From CAZCEC01 sp964497615 (GTDB taxonomy: Bacteria; Chloroflexota; Anaerolineae; Anaerolineales; UBA6663), in NCBI GenBank assembly GCA_964497615.1, contig CAZCEC010000027.1:1-64000 (forward strand): a stretch of 64,000 nt of DNA, read 5' to 3'. How positions within the stretch are numbered: position 1 is the stretch's first letter; each line of letters begins with the position of its first letter. The notes beneath the pieces were generated by a model. It did no database searches and was not told the origin of the DNA. It saw nothing but the letters and a program-made list of their open reading frames with translations. Below are positions 41,687 through 49,549 of this stretch, piece after piece. Both the position numbers and the translations under genes were made by a program.

Positions 41687-42958
41687 TTGGATACTGCGGC
41701 GCTGATTGAGGCCACGTTTCGGGCCGAGCATGGGCGGGTGCTGGGGGCGCTGATTGGCGCGCTGGGCGACTTTGACCTGGCCGAGGACGCGCTGCAGGAA
41801 GCGCTGCTGACGGCGCTGGAGCGCTGGCCGGTGGAGGGCCAGCCGCGCAACCCGGCCGGATGGATGGTGACGGTGGCGCGCCGCAAGGCAATTGACCGCC
41901 TGCGGCGCGACACGGCCTTTGCGCGGCGGCACGCGGCCCTGGCGGCCGAGGCCGCGGGCGGCGGCGAGGCGGCCGTGAACCCGGCCCGCCTGGACGACGC
42001 GGCGGTCGAGGCCGCCATCCCCGACGAACGGCTGAAATTGATCTTCACCTGCTGCCACCCGGCGCTGGCGCCCGAGGCGCAGATCGCCCTGATCCTGCGG
42101 GCGCTGGGCGGGCTGAGCACGGTGGAGATCGCGCACGCCTTTCTGACGCCGGTGCCGACGATGAACCAGCGGCTGACGCGGGCCAAGCACAAAATCCGGT
42201 CGGCCGGGATTCCATTTCAGACGCCGACGGCGGAGGCGCGGCCGGCGCGGCTGAGCGTGGTGCTGCACGTGCTGTACCTCATCTTCAACGAGGGCTATGC
42301 GGCCACGACCGGGGAGACCTTGATCCGGCAGGAACTGTGCGCGGAGGCGATTGCGCTAGCGCGCGTGCTGGTGGAATTGCTGCAAGACTCAACCGGCGAC
42401 GAGCCGGAGGCGCTCGGCCTGCTGGCATTGATGCTATTGCACGATTCGCGGCGGGCGGCGCGCGTGGATGGGGCCGGAGACCTCGTGCTGTTGGAGGATC
42501 AGGACCGGAGCCAATGGGACGCAGCCGCTATCGCGGAGGGGCTGGCGCTGCTGGAGCGCGCGCTGAATCTGCGCAGGCCAGGGCCGTATCAACTGCAAGC
42601 CGCCATCGGCGCGCTGCATGCGCAGGCGCGGACGGCGCCGGAGACCGATTGGGTCCAGATCGCGGCGTTGTATGGGGAGTTGGAGCAGCGGGCGCCGTCG
42701 CCGGTGGTCGGGCTGAACCGGGCGGTGGCGGTGGGCATGGCGCAAGGGCCGCTGGCAGGGCTGATGAAGCTCGACCAACTGCGGCTGGACGAGTCGCTGG
42801 GACAGTATCATTGGTACCACGCGGCGCGGGCGGACTTGCTGCGGCGGGCGGGCTACGCGGACGAGGCGCGGGCAGCCTATGGGCGGGCGCTGGCGTTGTG
42901 CCGGAATGGGGCGGAGCGGGCGTACCTGGAGCGGCGAGTGAGGGAACTGGCTATGTAA
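41687..42958 (+). CDS. ECF42-type RNA polymerase sigma factor with long C-terminal extension
   Basis: Sigma factor of 423 residues. Region 2 (about 10-75) has ALGDFDLAEDALQEALLTALERWP and NPAGWMVTVARRKAIDRLRR. Region 4 (about 110-170) has EAQIALILRALGGLSTVEIAHAFLT. The remaining 240 residues are a helical TPR-like extension (VLYLIFNEGYAAT, LLALMLLHDSRRAAR, VVGLNRAVAVGMA), diagnostic for the ECF42 group, which works without an anti-sigma factor. The TTG start at 41687 has GAGG just upstream and follows the DGPF stop by nine bases. It is expected to drive its own promoter at 41235-41261 and perhaps few other sites. Confidence 0.9.
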   Translation: MDTAALIEATFRAEHGRVLGALIGALGDFDLAEDALQEALLTALERWPVEGQPRNPAGWMVTVARRKAIDRLRRDTAFARRHAALAAEAAGGGEAAVNPARLDDAAVEAAIPDERLKLIFTCCHPALAPEAQIALILRALGGLSTVEIAHAFLTPVPTMNQRLTRAKHKIRSAGIPFQTPTAEARPARLSVVLHVLYLIFNEGYAATTGETLIRQELCAEAIALARVLVELLQDSTGDEPEALGLLALMLLHDSRRAARVDGAGDLVLLEDQDRSQWDAAAIAEGLALLERALNLRRPGPYQLQAAIGALHAQARTAPETDWVQIAALYGELEQRAPSPVVGLNRAVAVGMAQGPLAGLMKLDQLRLDESLGQYHWYHAARADLLRRAGYADEARAAYGRALALCRNGAERAYLERRVRELAM

Positions 42959-42959
42959 G

Positions 42960-43874
42960 TCAGTGCGCGGCAGCCGGCCAATGGGCGCTGTGGTGTTGAG
43001 GGGCGGTTTCTGTGACACTGCGCAGCAGGGCGAAGATAAACCAGACGCCAAGGCCGCCGAGGACGACCCACGAGCCGATATAGCCGATGAAGACGCCAGG
43101 GCTGAAGGTGATGCCGGCGGCAAGCTGCGCCCAGGTTTGGCCGACGACGGCGAGGCCGACGCCCGCCAGCGCAAAGAGCATGACGCAGGCCAGGGGGTAG
43201 CCCACCGGAACGCGGTGGAGCACGAAGTAGGCGGCCAGCCAGGCGGCGGGGACGATGATGGCCAGGTCGATGGCATAGGTGAACACGGTGGTGTAGCTGG
43301 CGAGCAGTTCGGGCACGCGGCCGGCAGCAAGCGCGCCAAGGATGTCCATCAGCCACAGGACGAACGGGGCCAGCCCGGCTATGACCAGGAAGACCGCCAA
43401 GCCGCGGCGGGGGGCGGCGGGCATGGCGGCGGGCAGGGCTGGCAGATCGAAGCTGGTGAAAGCCAGGACAAAGGCGTAGAAACTGGCGGCCAGCAATGCG
43501 ACGTAGACCAGGAAGAAGCTGTTATAGGCGGCGCCGAAGGACATCGAAGCGCCGTTGTAGATGAACAGGCCAAGGCTGCCCGCCAGCATGAGGCCGCCCC
43601 GCAGTGAGCCGCGCCGGTACAGCCAGAACGACATCGACAGCAGTGGAATAAAGACGACCAGGGTGACGAGGTCGGTGCCGCGAAAGGAACCGGCGGTGAA
43701 GACCGTGTCGGACGCGTACAGCCCGTCCCCGTACAGGGTGACGGCCTGGCCGTGCAGGGTGGTGAAGGGCACGCGCTCGCTGCCGTCGCCGGTGAACAGA
43801 CCGCCCACGGCGGCAAGCAGGGCGAGCAGGGTGACCAGCGGAACAAGCCAGTTGAGGGCGGGGTATTGCTTCAT
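42960..43874 (-). CDS. Multi-spanning membrane protein A, tandem paralogue
   Basis: Unrecognised membrane protein of 304 residues with about seven or eight helices. The first external loop (about 30-62) reads HGQAVTLYGDGLYASDTVFTAG. The corresponding loop of the neighbour reads RGEAVTINARGLYYYDTVSSAA, so both share a G-x-G-L-Y-x-x-D-T-V motif. Other shared parts are RGSLRGGLMLAGSLGLFIYNGASMSF and FGAAYNSFFLVYVAL. The protein starts four bases after the neighbour stop and is probably translated from the same mRNA, with GAGG overlapping that stop. No catalytic motif is evident. It ends tail to tail with the sigma gene, one base apart. Confidence 0.7.
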   Translation of the reverse strand: MKQYPALNWLVPLVTLLALLAAVGGLFTGDGSERVPFTTLHGQAVTLYGDGLYASDTVFTAGSFRGTDLVTLVVFIPLLSMSFWLYRRGSLRGGLMLAGSLGLFIYNGASMSFGAAYNSFFLVYVALLAASFYAFVLAFTSFDLPALPAAMPAAPRRGLAVFLVIAGLAPFVLWLMDILGALAAGRVPELLASYTTVFTYAIDLAIIVPAAWLAAYFVLHRVPVGYPLACVMLFALAGVGLAVVGQTWAQLAAGITFSPGVFIGYIGSWVVLGGLGVWFIFALLRSVTETAPQHHSAHWPAAAH

Positions 43875-43875
43875 C

Positions 43876-44787
43876 TTAGCCTCGGGCGGGAGCGGGGCGG
43901 GCGGCGTGGCGGGAATGGGCGCGGACAGCGGGCCGGTCGGACACGTGCCGGAGCAGCACGACGGCCATGATCAAGTTGGCGACGGTGATGAGCACGAACA
44001 TACCGACGATGATGGCGCTATCCGGCTCGCCGCGCAGGGCGGCGTTGATGCCCATGGCGCTGACGGCCAACCCCATGGTGAGACCCTTCATGACGGCGAC
44101 GGTAGAGAGCAGATAGCCCCACGCGCTGCGGCGCAGAAGCAGGAGCGCGCCCAGGAAGCACAGGGGCGTCACCAGGGCCAGGTCCATGGCCTGGATGACC
44201 ATGGTGGTGGTGTTCTCCATGAGCGGGACGGCGCCGCGCCAGGTGGGGGCGATGCGGCCGCCGACCCAGGCCAGGATGAGGAAGCCGGCGATGGCGAAGA
44301 GCAAGCCGGCAATCCAGCCGCGCGGCAGGCTGGGCGAGAAGGCAGCGGGCAGGCTGTCCAGGTCAAACGCCAGCAGGCTGAGGATGAAGGCCAGCAGGCT
44401 AAGGGCAAACAGCACCACATAGGCCAGGAAGAGGCTGTTGTAGGCCGTGTTGAACGACATGGACATGTAGGTGTAGAGAAAGAAGCCCAGGGTGCCGCTG
44501 AGCAGAAGGCGGCCGCGCAGTGATCCACGGAAGGCCAGCCAGGTGGAGACGGCCAGCAGGGGCAGGCCGACTACGAGGGCGATGAAGTCGTTGGCCTGCA
44601 TTTGGGCGGCGGAACTGACCGTGTCGTAGTAGTACAGGCCGCGGGCGTTGATGGTGACGGCCTCGCCGCGGAAATTAGTGAGGGGGTAGGGTGTGCCCTC
44701 GCCAGGCCACAGGCCGGCGACGATGCACACCAGCGCCAGCAGGGCGATGAGGGGGATGAGCCGGGCGAGGGTGGACTGGTATCTCAT
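43876..44787 (-). CDS. Multi-spanning membrane protein B, tandem paralogue
   Basis: Paralogue of the next gene in the transcript, 303 residues, with the same helix pattern and the loop motif GLYYYDTVSSAAQ. The SMSFNTAYNSLFLAYVVLFALSLLAF segment is close to the matching segment in its partner. The ATG at 44787 has GGAG seven bases upstream. The tandem pair may form a heterodimeric membrane complex. The C-terminal 20 residues are basic and Pro/Ala-rich (RPAVRAHSRHAARPAPARG). Function is unknown. Confidence 0.7.
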   Translation of the reverse strand: MRYQSTLARLIPLIALLALVCIVAGLWPGEGTPYPLTNFRGEAVTINARGLYYYDTVSSAAQMQANDFIALVVGLPLLAVSTWLAFRGSLRGRLLLSGTLGFFLYTYMSMSFNTAYNSLFLAYVVLFALSLLAFILSLLAFDLDSLPAAFSPSLPRGWIAGLLFAIAGFLILAWVGGRIAPTWRGAVPLMENTTTMVIQAMDLALVTPLCFLGALLLLRRSAWGYLLSTVAVMKGLTMGLAVSAMGINAALRGEPDSAIIVGMFVLITVANLIMAVVLLRHVSDRPAVRAHSRHAARPAPARG

Positions 44788-44918
44788 GCTGTACTCCAAC
44801 ACTGCCGCGGCAGGCGCACCCTCACAGCGCGCGTGTAACCCCGTTCTGGGTCCGGCGCGCCCCTGTGACAGGCCATGACTGGGCAGTGCCGCGGATGGCG
44901 AGCGGCGAGACAGAGGAA

Positions 44919-45014
44919 TCAGTGGGCCATGGCCGGCCGGTGGTTGAGGGCGGCGACGAGGACGATGACGCCAGCGACCATGACCAGTGACCGAATGAAG
45001 AAGATGGTTTTCAT
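44919..45014 (-). CDS. 31-residue membrane micro-protein downstream of flavodoxin
   Basis: MKTIFFIRSLVMVAGVIVLV followed by AALNHRPAMAH: one hydrophobic helix with a short basic start. AGGAG lies five bases before the ATG and overlaps the stop codon of the flavodoxin gene, so expression is coupled to it. The end (PAMAH) resembles a signal-peptide cleavage region, but nothing would remain after cutting. It may be a small membrane partner of the flavodoxin. It is below normal gene-calling length. Confidence 0.55.
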   Translation of the reverse strand: MKTIFFIRSLVMVAGVIVLVAALNHRPAMAH

Positions 45015-45022
45015 GGGGGCTC

Positions 45023-45514
45023 CTACGCGAAAACGGCCTGTGCCCAGGTGCTGATCTGGTTCCAATCGCGAAAGTCGCCGCGTTCGGCTTTGACCAGGCG
45101 CGCCAGCAGGCGGTCGGGCAGAGACAGGGTGGCTAGATCCAGCTTGCCGGCGAAGAAGATCTCGTCGAGCGGCTGAAGCAGGGGACGAACGGTGTCGAGA
45201 TAGGCCAGGCGGGCGGTGAGGCTGGGGAGGTCGCCGCCGCGGTTGAGCGCATGGACGGTGAACAGGGCGACGGGGAGACGATTGAGAGCGGCCTGGTTGG
45301 CCTGGACGAAGGCCACGGCCTCGGGCAGCCAGCGGCCCATGCGGATGGCGCTTCCCAGAAGTACGGCGTCGCAGCCGCTCAGGCTCGGCTGATCCTTGAC
45401 TGGGCGGACATCGACCGTGAAGCCGCGCGCGGCGAGGGTGTGGCCGAGGGCGGCGGCCACTTCGGCGGTGGAGCCCGCGCGGGTGGCATACGCAATGAGC
45501 AGGCGTTTGGACAT
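45023..45514 (-). CDS. Flavodoxin-domain protein (HemG/protoporphyrinogen-oxidase-like)
   Basis: FMN-binding electron carrier of 163 residues. MSKRLLIAYATRAGSTAEVAAALG holds the phosphate-binding loop (ATRAGST). DAVLLGSAIRMGRWLPEAVAFVQANQ matches Flavodoxin_5 proteins related to menaquinone-dependent protoporphyrinogen oxidase HemG. The ATG at 45514 has GGGAGG about five bases upstream; the longer open frame upstream runs through the promoter region. It is divergent from the larA-like gene. A role in haem synthesis is possible but similar proteins have other redox roles. Confidence 0.82.
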   Translation of the reverse strand: MSKRLLIAYATRAGSTAEVAAALGHTLAARGFTVDVRPVKDQPSLSGCDAVLLGSAIRMGRWLPEAVAFVQANQAALNRLPVALFTVHALNRGGDLPSLTARLAYLDTVRPLLQPLDEIFFAGKLDLATLSLPDRLLARLVKAERGDFRDWNQISTWAQAVFA

Positions 45515-45734
45515 ATGACCTCCCATCCCGAATACAGTATGCCAGAGGGCGGGACGGGTGTAGCCCGCCAAAAGGCATACGAGCGGGTTGATTTTGGTCT
45601 TAATCGCCCGGCGGCCCGGCGCGGCACCCTTTGAGAGTCCGGCCAAGTGAAGTATGCTGGTCGGGGGGGGCTGGCACGCAAGCGGAAAACCAGACAATGG
45701 CGAGGGAATTTTCGGAAGGGCGAGGCCGAGGCGG

Positions 45735-46997
45735 ATGAATCAAATGGCAGAAGACCGGCTGCTATCCGAAGGCGAGCTGGCCGGGTTGGTGGAGGCGGGG
45801 CTGAGGCCGCTGCCGCTGGACGGGCGGCGGGTGCTGGTCATTGTGCCAGATGCGACGCGGACGCTGCCGCTGCCGCTGTTCTTCCGGCTGCTGATGGCGC
45901 ACTTGCAGCCACGGGTGCGGACGGTGGATGTGCTGGTGGCGCTGGGCACGCACCCGCCTCTGAGCGAGGCGGCGCTGCTGCGGCTGGTGGGGCTGACGCC
46001 GGTGCAGAAGGCGCGGGACTATGCCGGGGTGCGGCTGCGCAACCATGCCTGGCAGGACCCGGCGGCCCTGGCAACGCTGGGCGTTCTGCCGCGCGAGGAG
46101 CTGGCGGCGCTGACGGGCGGGCTGTTGGCGGAGGAGGTGCCGGTGCGGCTGAACCGGGCCGTGCTGGACTATGATCACCTGCTGGTGTGCGGGCCGGTGT
46201 TTCCGCACGAAGTGGCGGGCTTTTCCGGCGGCAACAAGTACTTCTTTCCGGGCATTGCCGGGGCCGACATAATCGATTTCACGCACTGGCTGGGCGCGCT
46301 GGTGACGTCCTATGCCTCCATCGGCATGGCGCAGACGGCGGTGAGGGCCGTGATTGACCGGGCGGCGGCGCTCATCCCGCGGCCGCGCCACGCGCTGTGC
46401 AGCGTCGTGACGGGCGACGGCGTGCACGGGCTGTTTGTGGGAGAGATGGAGGCGGCCTGGGCGCAGGCGGCGGCGCTGTCGGCGCAAGTGCACATTAAGT
46501 GGTGCGACCGGCCGTACCGGCAGGTGCTGGCGGTGCTGCCGGCGATGTATGACGAGCTATGGGTGGGGGCGAAGGGGATGTACAAGACCGAACCAGTGGT
46601 GGCCGACGGCGGCGAGGTCGTCATCTATGCCCCCCACCTGCGCGAAATCAGCGTGACGCATGGCCGCATCATCCGCGAGATTGGCTACCACGTGCGCGAT
46701 TATTTCACCGCGCAGTGGGAACGGTTCAAACACTATCCGTGGGGGGTGCTGGCGCACTCGACGCACGTGCGCGGCATTGGCGCGTACACAGACGGCGTCG
46801 AGTGCCCGCGCATCGCCGTCACCCTGGCGACGGGGCTGAGCGAGGCGGAGTGCCGGGCGGTGAACCTGGGCTACCGCGACCCGAGCACGATTGACCCGGC
46901 GGCGTGGGCGGGGCGCGAGGCGGATGGGGTCCTGCTGGTCCCGCACGCGGGCGAGACGCTCTACCGGCTGAAGGCTACCCTCCCAGCGTCTGCTTGA
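45735..46997 (+). CDS. LarA-like (DUF2088) nickel-pincer racemase family protein
   Basis: Protein of 420 residues of the lactate-racemase LarA family. PDATRTLPLPLFFRLL matches the family DxTRP-type motif. LVALGTHPPLSEAALLRLVG follows, then the conserved HEVAGFSGGNKYFFPGIAG and the late GAKGMYKTEPVVADGGEVVIYAPHLRE region. Known members use a nickel-pincer nucleotide made by LarB, LarC and LarE and racemise or epimerise 2-hydroxy acids, including sugar acids. The accessory genes are not in the window. ATGs at 45735 and 45744 are candidates. Its last 23 bp overlap the end of the antisense SRPBCC gene. The substrate cannot be inferred; family members vary. Confidence 0.82.
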   Translation: MNQMAEDRLLSEGELAGLVEAGLRPLPLDGRRVLVIVPDATRTLPLPLFFRLLMAHLQPRVRTVDVLVALGTHPPLSEAALLRLVGLTPVQKARDYAGVRLRNHAWQDPAALATLGVLPREELAALTGGLLAEEVPVRLNRAVLDYDHLLVCGPVFPHEVAGFSGGNKYFFPGIAGADIIDFTHWLGALVTSYASIGMAQTAVRAVIDRAAALIPRPRHALCSVVTGDGVHGLFVGEMEAAWAQAAALSAQVHIKWCDRPYRQVLAVLPAMYDELWVGAKGMYKTEPVVADGGEVVIYAPHLREISVTHGRIIREIGYHVRDYFTAQWERFKHYPWGVLAHSTHVRGIGAYTDGVECPRIAVTLATGLSEAECRAVNLGYRDPSTIDPAAWAGREADGVLLVPHAGETLYRLKATLPASA

Positions 46998-47403
46998 TGC
47001 GGGCGCCCTGTTCGTCCAGGTTCTTCTGCATCTGCTGCTTGATCATGCCCTCGGCGGCGGCGGGGAAGCCGCCGGAGAGCTCCATCGAGATGGTGAGCTT
47101 GGTGCCGGCGCCCTCCGGCGCGAAGCTGTAGACCGTCTCCACCGGGCGCGGGACGCCGGTGGTCTCGATGGCCCAGGTTTTGTTGGCCTCGAACTTGGAG
47201 ACCTTCACGGCGGTGTCCATCTTGCGGCCCATGACCTCGGTGGTGTAGGTGTAGAGGGTGCCGGCCGCCACCGGGCCGTCGGGCGTGGCCTTAGCTGCCA
47301 GGATGCCGGCCTGCCAGGCCAGATGATTCTTCACGTCAATGACGTAGCTAAAGACCTTATCCACGGGCTGATTGATGACGGTAGTAGAGACAGCAGTGGC
47401 CAT
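46975..47403 (-). CDS. SRPBCC-family (polyketide cyclase/START-like) protein
   Basis: Single-domain helix-grip protein of 142 residues. MATAVSTTVINQPVDKVFSYVIDVKNHLAWQAGI is the classic opening of the family, where the domain binds a hydrophobic ligand in its cavity. The end is a long helix (EGMIKQQMQKNLDEQGARIKQTL). GGAG lies six to seven bases before the ATG at 47403. Its 3' end overlaps the end of the larA-like gene in antisense over 23 bp, so neither can have a separate terminator there. Ligand unknown. Confidence 0.85.
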   Translation of the reverse strand: MATAVSTTVINQPVDKVFSYVIDVKNHLAWQAGILAAKATPDGPVAAGTLYTYTTEVMGRKMDTAVKVSKFEANKTWAIETTGVPRPVETVYSFAPEGAGTKLTISMELSGGFPAAAEGMIKQQMQKNLDEQGARIKQTLGG

Positions 47404-47524
47404 ATGGGGCTCCAAATCTGGCTAGTGGATGCGCGTTGCCATGATTGTACTCCACAAGCAGGAGGCCGGGGGAGGCCCATCCGGGAGAGCGCGGCGGTCT
47501 GATCTGGCATAGGAATTTATGCCA

Positions 47525-47553
47525 TTGTGCATACACATGTGTATGGGTATAAT
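47525..47553 (+). promoter_or_regulatory. Toxin-antitoxin promoter with a perfect 16-bp palindrome
   Basis: TTGTGC (47525-47530), 17 bp, TATAAT (47548-47553). Between them, CATACACATGTGTATG (47530-47545) is a perfect palindrome, a fitting site for the ribbon-helix-helix antitoxin dimer. GGAGG follows six to seven bases before the ATG at 47571. Confidence 0.75.
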
Positions 47554-47570
47554 TGGGTACGGAGGCGCTT

Positions 47571-47876
47571 ATGAGCAACTTGACCCGAGTGCAAATGCTG
47601 CTGGAACCCAAACAACATGAGGCCTTGAAGCGAATCGCAAAGGAGCGCGGCACCAGCGTGGCTGAGGTGACGCGGGAGGCCATTCAGCAATGGATGGAGA
47701 ACTCCGAACGTGAGGGCCTTCTGCGCCAGCAAGCCAAGGCCTGGCGGAGCGCACTCGATTTCGGCGAAGAACTCATCCGGCAGCGAGGCGGACAACCGTT
47801 TGAGGTTGATGTGGTGGCGGACCTGAACGCCATGCGGGAGGAGCGTCTTGAACGGATCGCGCCAGGCCGTCCTTGA
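47571..47876 (+). CDS. Ribbon-helix-helix antitoxin (VapB-like)
   Basis: DNA-binding antitoxin of 101 residues. The N-terminal LTRVQMLLEPKQHEALKRIAKERGTSVAEVTREAIQQWM is a ribbon-helix-helix fold that dimerises and binds the palindrome upstream. The acidic C-terminal half (SALDFGEELIRQRGG, VDVVADLNAMREER) would wrap the toxin and block its active site. It overlaps the toxin gene by 29 bp, giving coupled translation. Start chosen for the GGAGG and the RHH start. Confidence 0.87.
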   Translation: MSNLTRVQMLLEPKQHEALKRIAKERGTSVAEVTREAIQQWMENSEREGLLRQQAKAWRSALDFGEELIRQRGGQPFEVDVVADLNAMREERLERIAPGRP

Positions 47877-48288
47877 TTCGAATCTAGCGGTGCTAGCCGT
47901 TATCGTTTCGGAGCGGACGCCAGCCGTGAGGTGGATGGTGGACGGCCTCATCCACGATGGACGTCAGCTCGTGGCGCCGCGTCTCTGGCGGTATGAAGTC
48001 ACGTCCGCAATTAACAAGTATCGCGCGGACGCGTTGCTGGATTTGTCGTCCGCAGCCACGGCGTTGTCAAAAGTCCTGGGGATGGTTGAGGTGATCGGCG
48101 AAGATGCAGCGCTGTGCCAGTCGGCGCTCATCTGGGCGGAGCGGTTGGGGCAGCGGGCCGCATATGATGGATTCTATCTGGCGCTGGCAGAGCGGCTGGG
48201 CGTGGAGTTCTACACCGCCGATGAGCGGCTGGCGAGTCGCGCGCAGCAGGTGGGAGCGGTGTGGGTGAGGGGGCTGGGCGCGGGCTAG
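47848..48288 (+). CDS. PIN-domain toxin (VapC-like ribonuclease)
   Basis: PIN-fold endoribonuclease of 146 residues that would cleave tRNA or other RNA when free of the antitoxin. The acidic active site is visible: VLDSNLAVLAV (first Asp), RYEVTSAI (Glu), AAYDGFYLALAERLG (Asp) and YTADERLASRA (Asp). The TTG start at 47848 has GGAGGAG four bases upstream inside the antitoxin gene. The stop overlaps the end of the convergent sortase gene by three bases. Family assignment is firm; the RNA target is unknown. Confidence 0.87.
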   Translation: MNGSRQAVLDSNLAVLAVIVSERTPAVRWMVDGLIHDGRQLVAPRLWRYEVTSAINKYRADALLDLSSAATALSKVLGMVEVIGEDAALCQSALIWAERLGQRAAYDGFYLALAERLGVEFYTADERLASRAQQVGAVWVRGLGAG

Positions 48289-48944
48289 TTCACCGGGTGG
48301 GCCACCACCACCAGGCGGTGGGTGTTGGTGAAGTACGGCCAGCAGGTCACGAGCGTCAGGCGCTCATCGGCGGAGGGGGCGATCCAAGCGGCGTTGGCCA
48401 GCCGGTCGGCCAGGGCCGAGTTTTCTTCGGGCAGGGTGACGACTTCGGAGGCGGTGTAGCGCCGCTCGCCGAGGGCGGTGTAGAGCACGATCTCATCCCC
48501 CACACTTAGGCGATCCAGGTTCCGGAACACTTCGCCAAACTCATTGTTGTGCCCAATCAGAACGGTATTGCCCGGTGACCCGACCGGAGCGGAGAGCGTA
48601 TCCCAGCCGGCGGCGAAGGCGTTGGGCACGTCGAGCTGCGCCACGCGCTGGCCGCCCAGGGTGACCTCGCGGGGCGCAACGGCGACGACGGGGGCGCGCA
48701 AGTCCAGAGCCGGGATCCACAGGTCCAAGGGCTGAGCGGTCTCGACGGCGGGAGCGTCCGCCGGCTCCAGGGCGGGATCGGTGATTGGGTCGGAGGGCAC
48801 GGATTCGACGCGAAGCTGGCTGAGCGGCGACTGGGCGCTGACGGGCGGCGCGAGCAGGCTGGTGCCCAGGATCACGAGGCCGGCCAGCGCGCCCAACGTG
48901 AGCACACAGCCAAACCACTGGAGCATCGGGGCCAGGCGGCGCAT
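48285..48944 (-). CDS. Sortase (class D/E-like)
   Basis: Membrane-anchored transpeptidase of 219 residues. One N-terminal helix (LGALAGLVILGTSLL) is followed by a stalk and the catalytic domain. His is in VLIGHNNEFGEVF, Cys in LTLVTCWPYF (TLxTC) and Arg in THRLVVVAHPV. The enzyme cuts LPxTG-like signals and joins proteins to a cell-surface amine. The likely substrate is the LPQTG protein encoded just upstream in the same transcript (29 bp gap). The ATG at 48944 was chosen over a TTG three codons earlier. Confidence 0.9.
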   Translation of the reverse strand: MRRLAPMLQWFGCVLTLGALAGLVILGTSLLAPPVSAQSPLSQLRVESVPSDPITDPALEPADAPAVETAQPLDLWIPALDLRAPVVAVAPREVTLGGQRVAQLDVPNAFAAGWDTLSAPVGSPGNTVLIGHNNEFGEVFRNLDRLSVGDEIVLYTALGERRYTASEVVTLPEENSALADRLANAAWIAPSADERLTLVTCWPYFTNTHRLVVVAHPVN

Positions 48945-48973
48945 GGCGGTCAAGGCGGTGGTCTACGCGGGCC

Positions 48974-49534
48974 CTAACGCCGGGCGGCCCAGCGCCCAAA
49001 GCCGGCCAGCAGCAAACCGGCGGCCAGCAGGCCGGCGAGCCCGAGGGCGATGGCGGCCGAGGGTGCGAGGGGCGCGCCGGTCTGGGGCAAGACGGGCGGG
49101 GCGGTGGCGGTGGGTGTGGGGGCCTGGCCGTCGGGCGCGGGCGCGGCGGCCGTCATGGAGAGCAACGCAAACTCCAGGTTGGCATCCAGGGTGGCTTCCG
49201 GCGAGATGGTGACCTCGCGGGTGGCGTCATTGGCGGGGGCAAAACCCTCCGGCACCATGAGGGCCACCTGCCAGCCGCCGGTGGGCACATCCACGCGAAA
49301 GGCGCCATCCGCGCCGGTGAGGAGGGACCAGCCGGTCTGCCCATTGGCGACGATGATCTCCGCGCCGACGTAGGCCGGCTCGCCGGGGTCGCGCACCAGG
49401 TTGGCGTTCATGTCCACATACACCGTGCCGTGGATGACGCCATTATCCTGGGCGTTGGCCGGGAGGGCCGAGAGCAACGGCACCAGCGTCACGAGGACGG
49501 CCACGAGTCTCAGCTTGGGGACGGGTCGCTTCAT
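48974..49534 (-). CDS. Surface protein with prealbumin-like/SdrD-B-type domain and LPQTG sorting signal
   Basis: Exported protein of 186 residues. The signal peptide is cut near PANAQ. VIHGTVYVDMNANLVRDPGEPAYVGAEIIV matches the SdrD B-type or carboxypeptidase-regulatory beta-sandwich, with VDMNANLVRDPGE resembling a Ca-binding loop (about 40-53). A Pro/Thr stretch leads to VLPQTGAPLAP, a hydrophobic helix (about 160-180) and the basic tail GRWAARR. This is a complete cell-wall sorting signal. GGAGGTGA precedes the ATG at 49534. It is the dedicated partner of the adjacent sortase. Confidence 0.88.
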   Translation of the reverse strand: MKRPVPKLRLVAVLVTLVPLLSALPANAQDNGVIHGTVYVDMNANLVRDPGEPAYVGAEIIVANGQTGWSLLTGADGAFRVDVPTGGWQVALMVPEGFAPANDATREVTISPEATLDANLEFALLSMTAAAPAPDGQAPTPTATAPPVLPQTGAPLAPSAAIALGLAGLLAAGLLLAGFGRWAARR

Positions 49535-49549
49535 ACTCACCTCCGGTTC

